Shown here piece by piece: positions 19,079-26,071 of a stretch of 26,071 nt of DNA. Source of the DNA: Ettlia oleoabundans. Taxonomy: Eukaryota; Chlorophyta; Chlorophyceae; Chlamydomonadales. A model generated the notes under the pieces. That model had not been told where the DNA came from. It did not search any database and worked only from the letters and a program-made list of their open reading frames with translations. The DNA is taken from contig JAAMXP010000703.1 in the NCBI GenBank assembly GCA_019693395.1, forward strand, positions 1-26,071, in the 5' to 3' direction. A program made the position numbers and the translations under genes. Within the stretch, counting starts at the first letter, position 1, and each line of letters starts with the position of its first letter.

Positions 19079-22000
19079 CTAGTAGAAACCCATCCATGTT
19101 GGGCACATTTTGGCAAGGTTCAATGCAGAAACAGCCTCTGCGACCAAAGCCCGGGTGCCTTGCTGCGGGTGCCGCTCGCCAGTCGGGGCCATCGTTGCAA
19201 TGCGTTTATGGCAGGCCACCACGTTCCACGCCACACACCTCTCCAGTTCTGTTGTCTTCAGACTGGCATTGAGCGCTGCAATGCAGCGTGCACCACTACG
19301 CCGTGTCGCCCAGGACAGAATGTCATCCCTGGTATCCATTCCGATGGCGATTCATTGCACAACAGGGCAGAGTAATAAACGCTTTAAATCAATGTTTTGT
19401 CATCCATTCACAGGCAACAAGGCATGATCTGTGGTTGTTCTAGCCACCAGCTCCATGCCTCAACGATCCCCTAAAGCTGCCTACCTGAAAAAGAGGGAGA
19501 TAATGGAGGATGCAATGCACGATTCCCATTCCAATGCCTGTGCGGCCGCAGTCATCGCGCACACAACCATGCCCTCCATGCCCTGAGGCCCAATAAACGA
19601 CTGCATGTTCCGTGTCAGACGGAAGGGTACCGTCTCGTGGCCACGCTCAAGCTGGAAGCGAGTATCGTAAGTGGAGATGAGGTCAGCATGAGTCATGGTA
19701 CCCATGCTTCGGGAGACCAGCAACTTGCTTGGGGCGCGGCCAGTGAGCAGTAACAGGTGGCATGCCACAGCTGCAGCAGGGAAACCAGCAAGAACCAGGT
19801 ATCATAGAGCAGTCGAACTTTTACGGTGTCAGAACGTAAATTACTACCAAAGGACGCCGGGCGACATGTGCAAGGAACAGCAACCTGATGTGCCACGCTG
19901 GGTAAATCATCCTCACCCGATATAGCCACACTCAATGCAAACTGCTTTTTGATGATCCACATGCTCAAGTTATTCTCGACCATGGTTTTGTACATGAACT
20001 GACTGAAGATGTTTTCTGTTACGCCCGCCTCGATAATGTCTTGGTAGGCTGCTACTCTTGCCTTGTCATCCGCTGTCACGCCTTCATTCGTGCAGCACCT
20101 TGCCTTGAAGGACATTATGGGTGCATCTGTCTCACGGCCATATCGCGCACAATGCGTTTCATATGCCTCGCTAAATGGCACAATGCTGACATCATCTTCC
20201 AGAATACGCACCCCTGCAACAGCTTGGCACAATTTCGGCTAAGGCTCCATGTGCAGAGTTGAAGGATCCTGGAACATGTTTGGGAGGGAGGAGCATGACG
20301 TAGCAGGACATACTGAACCATACTGCACTAACTAGGTGTGGTGGCTACCACCACCACTTACCATAATACGGGACCAACGCAATGGGAGCATTAAATTGCA
20401 GCAGTCGACGCCGCGCCTCTGAATGTGCCAAAAGGCGCATGTTGAAATTGCGAAGAAGAGCTTGGATGCGCTCCTCTGAACCAGTCGACGTCTGTATCAA
20501 AGGCAGCAACACGGGAGCCACTTCTACCACATCTCTACTGGTAGCGGGACAGGGAAACTGCCCATTGTAGCAGCTTCAGTCGGCTCGCAACAGAAAACAT
20601 TAGCAATACAATCTCCAACCCAATTCCACCGCTTATTTAGCCTTCCAGCAAGTTCCTTCTCACGACAACTTGACAAGCACGAATTATTGTTAATTCTCCT
20701 TGGTTGCACCTATCCCACCTCACAAATCTACCACGATCCCATAAACACCCCTGTACCTCCTGAATAACAATGTTACTCAACACAACGCACCACACATATA
20801 TACTCACCAACCCACCCACGGGCGCACAGGCACACACACCTTACCTGACTACTCTGAATAACAAAGGTATGCATTGAGCCATCGGACCCATGCAACCCAA
20901 TGCGCCGGCAGGCGCTGCCATTGCGTCGTAGTACCTGAATGTCACTCCCTAGTCGATCGACGTAAACCTGCATGCACCATTCCTTTTTAAGGATTCCGGA
21001 ACGTGAAGAGAGGATGGCAGAAATGAACCATTACTTTTTTACACAGCATGGCACCATCCACCCAACTACCGCACCATATCAGGGGCATCTGGTGCAGGCA
21101 AATGTTGTCCAGGCATTTCCATCTCCTCCAAAGACATCTCAAACAGCTGCAAGACACATGTAGAGCAATGTTGTGAAAGCGCGCCGAAACATTGCACGAA
21201 CAGACATCACCATCGCCTCACAACAAGGACCATTGCCTTGGCTGCTCACCATTGGTGCTTCAATTTCCATCTTTAAAGTCACTGGAAACTCGTGATCAAT
21301 CACACTCTCCAGAAGCATGCGCCAGCCCTGAGAAAGAAAGGCGGTTGGTAGGGGGCGTCAGCTACGCCATAGGCTAATCTATTTACTTCTGTACAAACGC
21401 AATCCACTAAGAGGACAGGGGGCACACGGTGTTTGTCTGCGCTGGAAAGCTGGGGTGAAAGGTAACTGGAATAAGGTTAATTCCTGACACAATGACTTGC
21501 ACTTGGCGTTTTGCAGTTGCATACTGTTGGGTGAACTGATGGTTGCAAATTTTGCAATCAACTATGAGTGCACTGATATTTGGCAAAAGCAAAGATCCTC
21601 GAGCAACAAAGCAAAAACTGGAACATCTTTCCCAGGCTCGTTTGGTGGGGTTGATGTTTTCTCGCCTTGCTGGGAATGGAGACTGTTTGGTGGGGTTGGG
21701 AACTGTTTTCTTGCCCAACCCCAAAATTTCACTTACTGCACTCTTTTTTGTGGTAATACAGGGAACCATTGGCAATGAAGGAACTCTAGGTGCTTCCACC
21801 TGGCTGACAGACATGTGCATTCTCGTCTGCAAAACCAGAACTTCTGATGGCTGTTTGCGCTAGCATAATGCCCACCTTCAACTTATCAGTCATGTCACCC
21901 AGTGTCCGTGGGGCAAGTGGGGAGGCCGGGTCCAAATCCTTAGAGAACTGCTGCTGGAAGTGAGCCAACTTGCCCCCCGATGTTGCATCACGAGTGCCAC

Positions 22001-25000
22001 ATGCTTTGCAAACACCTGAACTTGAACGTGAAATGGTAACTAAACAATACTATGTTGTGCAAACTATAATACAGGGAGTCAACAACAGAACAACACATGC
22101 TATGCTTCAGCTAGGAAACTGGCTGCGCCAGGGATGGCAATGGCGATGGCAAAGGTGTACTTTTTAAACCAGCCAAAACAAAGAAAACTCCTTGGTATTC
22201 ACGACGGGAACATGTTGTCCAAAGTGTATCGCAACTCACCCGCTAGCTCCTTCTTAAACACCTCAGGCACTTGGGCCTCAGCCGGTAAGCCTGTCTTATA
22301 CGTGCGTTGCTGCAGGGTGTACACCACTGCAAACAACCTTTCTTCTGTGCGGCTGGTAAATCGCTGACCAATCTCGGTCATAAAGTGGTCCAACACCTGT
22401 GGAACATTAGGCACTGGCATGATAAGCAGACGACTTGTATTAATGCCATCTGGAATCCGTTCTTGTGCCATCGAACCTGGAGAGGGCCACTGTATTTGGC
22501 CCGCACAGCCTCCATCACATCCCGACAAGCCTCATAAGCCATAACCTGCTAACATGGGAACAGGACGTTTACTCGGCCCGTACCACTGTGCTGGTGATGG
22601 TGCAAACTGTGACGCCTGCCAAATGCAGGACACCACCTCAATGGGTTTTTCAATTTGGGGGGATGGCGGGCGCCCTTGCTCCTGTTGGCCAACCCTGGCA
22701 GTTGCAGCCGCAGAAGGTGCCCCTCCTGCGTTTGCGCCAATACCCGGCTTGTCCAACCCGTCAAGGTGTGCATTGCTGTCAGCGACCGCAGCAGGACACC
22801 GAGCGCCGGCCTGCGTTGCAATCTTTAGTGCTCAGCTCAGCTTATTGAAACGAGTAGTGCCATAATGTGCAAACAAAATAATCATTGAAGCTTACAAGCT
22901 TTTGCATATTCAACACGTGGCCAAAACCGACAGGGAAGCAAGCAACCCCTCCTTTATGTTTACACGTGTACGTGTGTCCACGCGTAGGGTGGTGGTGAAG
23001 GGTGTCACCTGGTTTTTTGCATCTTGTACCGCTTTCACTGCGGCATCTTTCATTGCAAGCATGTTGGGACGTACATGCCAGTACAGCTGCTGAGGAAAGG
23101 AGTTTGCTGCCGATGACAACACACGCCTTGCCACTGCTACTTCTGGCCTCTGCAGCGAGGTCATAAGCTGTGGAATCCATGGCAACCAGATCCATCCAGG
23201 CAGATCTGCTGCCTTCTGTGCAACAGAACGGCCCAGCGTTTCTGCACCCTTGGGCTCCACCATGAGAAGCTGAAGAAGCCGGGGTACCAGACTGCGAGCA
23301 TCAGTGCTGGCTAGTCTGATGGCCTGCAGCGCCATTGAAAACATGTCTAAACAAAGTCCCGCCACAGCCACAGAAAATTCAAAGAAGCAATGTGACGAAG
23401 CAACAGTTGTCCAACAGCTGAGGTTTCGGTGTGGAGAGTTTACTGCAGCAGTAGCATGCCTGCAGAAAACATGTGGCCAAAAACTCCAGCCATTGCACCT
23501 CCTTGGATTTCTCATACATGCTATCACAAAACTTCCCCCAGTCCATCCACGCTTCCCAGCACAATGGCCACAAAGTGAGAGACTCACTGAACATTAAATG
23601 TGCTGCAGCCAGACACACACGATGGCCCGGTTGAAAGCATGCACAAAGGGCGGAAGCGTCCCGGTGCCCCCCCTTTAACTACAAATCACGTGCATTGAGC
23701 TGAGGAAACGTAACAACGAAGAGGAAATATTTCACCTGCATCGGTGTCACCCATGGCAGCAAAGAACTGAGCCTTTATATTTAGCATCTCAGCTTGTTGT
23801 TGTGGCTGGAAGTAGTCCAGGTTGGTTGAATTTATTAAGTTCAAGCCCTGCATGTGGTCTTCACTTTTCTGCAAAAATGCCTTCGCCTGTTCTCGGACCT
23901 GCAGTGAGCAACATGCACGCCATTGGCCAAGCTTGCAGACCAGCAGTCAACGTTGAAATGCCAGCGTACCTTCACAAAGGCTTCCTGCACCTCCATGGCA
24001 TTGAATCCATATAACGTGTTTATGATTTGGATGCATGCCTCGGGCTGGTGGTGCATGCGTGCAATGCGACCAAGGCGGTTCACGCTCCATGCCTTGTCTC
24101 TGAATTGCAGTATTGAAAGATTAATTGGCCAGCGTCCAGGTGCATGAAGGACACAGTCAGATATGTCAACAGTAATCCCTGCTCACCTATACCCCATTTG
24201 GTGCATATTTGGCGCTATGTTTTGCAGCGCACCAAACTGTCGAATGGTTAGATTGTACACCTGTGACAGCACATGTGGCTTGAAACAATTACTGCACATC
24301 GCTTGCTGTAGATAAGAATTTAAATGATATATATATAATATATGATAGCGGACTATTACGAAAGCCAGCCATCTGCCTTGATGCCGTGTGACTCGCGCTT
24401 GCCTGGTTTCGCCAGCTCAAAAGCTGTGACCACCAATGAATTGGCTCCCATTCATTGGGGGTTCGCAACTTCCAAGTCTCGCATATCTCCTGTGTGCATT
24501 GTGCAGCCCAAACTGAGAAGCTGGAGAGGTGTGGTTATGGGTGGGTGGGGCCCAAGCGAGCCCTTGTGGGCAATACATCTACTGTTTGCAGCAATGCATT
24601 GAAGGAACATGGTTGTTGATGACTAACGTCATACCTTGTGTTCCTGGTATTGCTGACCAGGGCCTCCGTGTGTATTGAACTCTACCACGATGCGCCAACT
24701 CTCTTGCAGCTCAACAATGCGCTGCATGTGGCAGCGGGACAACGTTCGATGTGCGACAGAATAAATATGCCAGTGTATGGTGGATACGTGCAGACATGAA
24801 CACTAAAGGGGCCAACATGCAGTTTTGTGGATAGCTCGGAATAACATCGCTTATCTTGATGAAGAGCGTTAACCACCTGGAATGTATGCAAAACTGGAGC
24901 GTACGACCACGGGTTCCCTTGTGGCATATTCCACCACTGCTGCACTGACTGATGCATGGCCTGCGCAGCAAAATTGGTTGAGTTAGATAGGTTAGAGATG

Positions 25001-26071
25001 AGACAGCAACTTGCTGTGTACTGTCAACTTCACTGTCATTCCCGTCGGTCGCAAGGGCGAAGCAGGCAAGCACTTGGATCCATTTCCTTGTGACCAACAG
25101 CTTGGTATACCTGCTTGCAGATTCTGTCCACGTCAACAACCTGGAGTTCTTGCAGATGCATCTGTGCCCGTACAATGGTGGCATTGGCGTTGTCTTCAAT
25201 TTGGGCTTTTGGAAGCACCATCTGCACAACAAAGAAGAACATAAAGCCAGTCAGCCAGCCAGGCAGCAGGCAAGTTAAGTAAGTATGTAGGGTAAATCAC
25301 ATGGGGAGATTGGGGGTGCTGCAGGCAACGGCGCGAGACTCACCGACTTGAGGTTTTGCCAGTCATGCAGCTGTACCATGGCATCAATTTGTAGCGGACA
25401 GTTGTCTGTGCCCTTGGCATACTCTACTACAGTGTCCCACTCGTTGAGTTCCGCACAGCTGGCAAGGTACTCATGATGCCATAGTAGCATCTCGTTTTTC
25501 GTCACCCCTATACAAAGATGAACAGGGTACGGGGGACCGCAGGGTCAGCACCATGTCCAGCTGCTCGACTCGAGTCACATGGCACACAGGCAGCATGAGC
25601 CAAGCTTATTGCCCCAGTCTCACCCTGAATGCCCCCACTGACGCCCTTTCCCATCAACTCCAAAAAGTGCTGCTGTGAGTGAGCCAGGAACCCGTGTTGT
25701 CTGAACGCCAGAGCTACCCTTGTGTCATCAGCAGTAGCACGGCGGTGCCACAAACCGAATGCCATATCATCCTCCGCTAGCGAACGGTACAGGTTGCATA
25801 ATGCATCAAAGCAACGCATATCGGTAGGGAATAATACAACATGCCCTTCTAACATAGAGATGGCAATGTGCCAGGCATGAACATGACGCCCCATGTATTT
25901 GATCATTTCTGCTGGAATTTTGGGCTGTGGCTGGCTTTGGCTGATTCCCTCCAGCAACGTTTGTCCCACTGTGGGACGCAGCGTCACGGCTTGTCGAGTG
26001 TGGTGCTCTTTTGCCAGAAGCTGAATGATGGGCTTTGCCAAGGCCGTCTGGGGGTGCGTGGGGGTGGGGAG
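19079..26071 (-). CDS. TRRAP: TRRAP/Tra1 pseudokinase scaffold, C-terminal part (5' end outside window)
   Basis: PIKK-family pseudokinase that recruits SAGA and NuA4/TIP60 acetyltransferase complexes to activators in the nucleus (known for the family). Exons read on the minus strand: 26047-25624, 25507-25344, 25221-25111, 24960-24877, 24721-24635, 24489-24403, 24260-24187, 24099-23970, 23898-23736, 23637-23619 (uncertain), 23586-23460, 23323-23009, 22810-22637, 22545-22477, 22396-22240, 22015-21876, 21327-21250, 21146-21075, 20967-20845, 20491-20362, 20213-19917, 19770-19485, 19328-19079. Phases agree throughout and give 1,186 residues plus TAG. Residues 1-595 are FAT repeats (LRTPNEW, FNAMEVQEAFVKV, GLNLINSTNLDYF); 596-653 an Ala/Gly/Pro-rich linker; about 800-1100 the PI3K-like domain (GSDGSMHTFVIQ, ENIFSQFMYKTM, VPFRLTRNMQSF); the FATC end is NLAKMCPTWMGFY. 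The catalytic loop reads LTGRAPSK and the DFG position reads ADLIS, so the kinase residues are missing, as expected for TRRAP. Full TRRAP proteins are near 3,800 residues, so most of the protein lies to the right. Confidence 0.95.

Noticed and set aside
21328..21875. Open frames on both strands in a 548-bp interval within TRRAP
   Set aside because: This is an intron: the flanking exons join in phase 0 (DKLK to GWRMLLESV) and the frames are unrelated to the family.
1..26071. tRNA, rRNA or spliceosomal RNA genes
   Set aside because: I looked for T-loop-like GTTCRA words with matching stems and for conserved rRNA words and found none convincing.

Overview
This looks like eukaryotic nuclear DNA, most likely from a green alga (probably Chlorophyceae). 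Both genes I can identify are conserved eukaryotic genes split by many short GT-AG introns, and their deduced proteins resemble plant homologues most closely. The DNA is rich in CAG/CTG runs, simple repeats and dispersed repeats. The species is an inference; no marker gene such as rRNA is present.

Layout. (1) About 1-12,200 is gene-poor and repeat-dominated. It holds one copy of a ~1.15 kb dispersed repeat, a decayed ~314-bp tandem repeat, a 789-bp terminal-inverted-repeat element, a coding remnant broken across three frames (4829-5512, minus), a duplicated ~350-bp block with a TATA box in one copy, a CTG microsatellite and several short repeated words. (2) 12,199-12,336 (minus) is a possible first exon of a flavoprotein-like gene. 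(3) 12,751-15,030 (minus) is a complete eight-exon gene for the dolichyl-phosphate GlcNAc-1-phosphotransferase (ALG7/DPAGT1), the first enzyme of ER N-glycan assembly; I could reconstruct all splice junctions in phase (414 residues). (4) 15,221-16,380 is the second copy of the dispersed repeat, immediately upstream of ALG7. (5) 16,381-18,780 has no gene I can support. (6) 19,079 to the right edge (minus) is the C-terminal part of TRRAP/Tra1, the giant PIKK-family pseudokinase scaffold of SAGA and NuA4. Twenty-three exons, 1,186 residues and the true C-terminus are visible; the 5' part lies beyond the window.

The two identified genes do unrelated housekeeping jobs (ER glycosylation; chromatin co-activator recruitment) and are not an operon. 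I found no prokaryotic-style defence or biosynthetic system. The most unusual observations are two GC-AG introns and one junction in TRRAP that only works with a 19-nt micro-exon, a non-AG acceptor and a 32-nt intron; the paired repeat copies bracketing ALG7; and the TIR element with repeated subterminal motifs. Initiation codons in this annotation are restricted to ATG.
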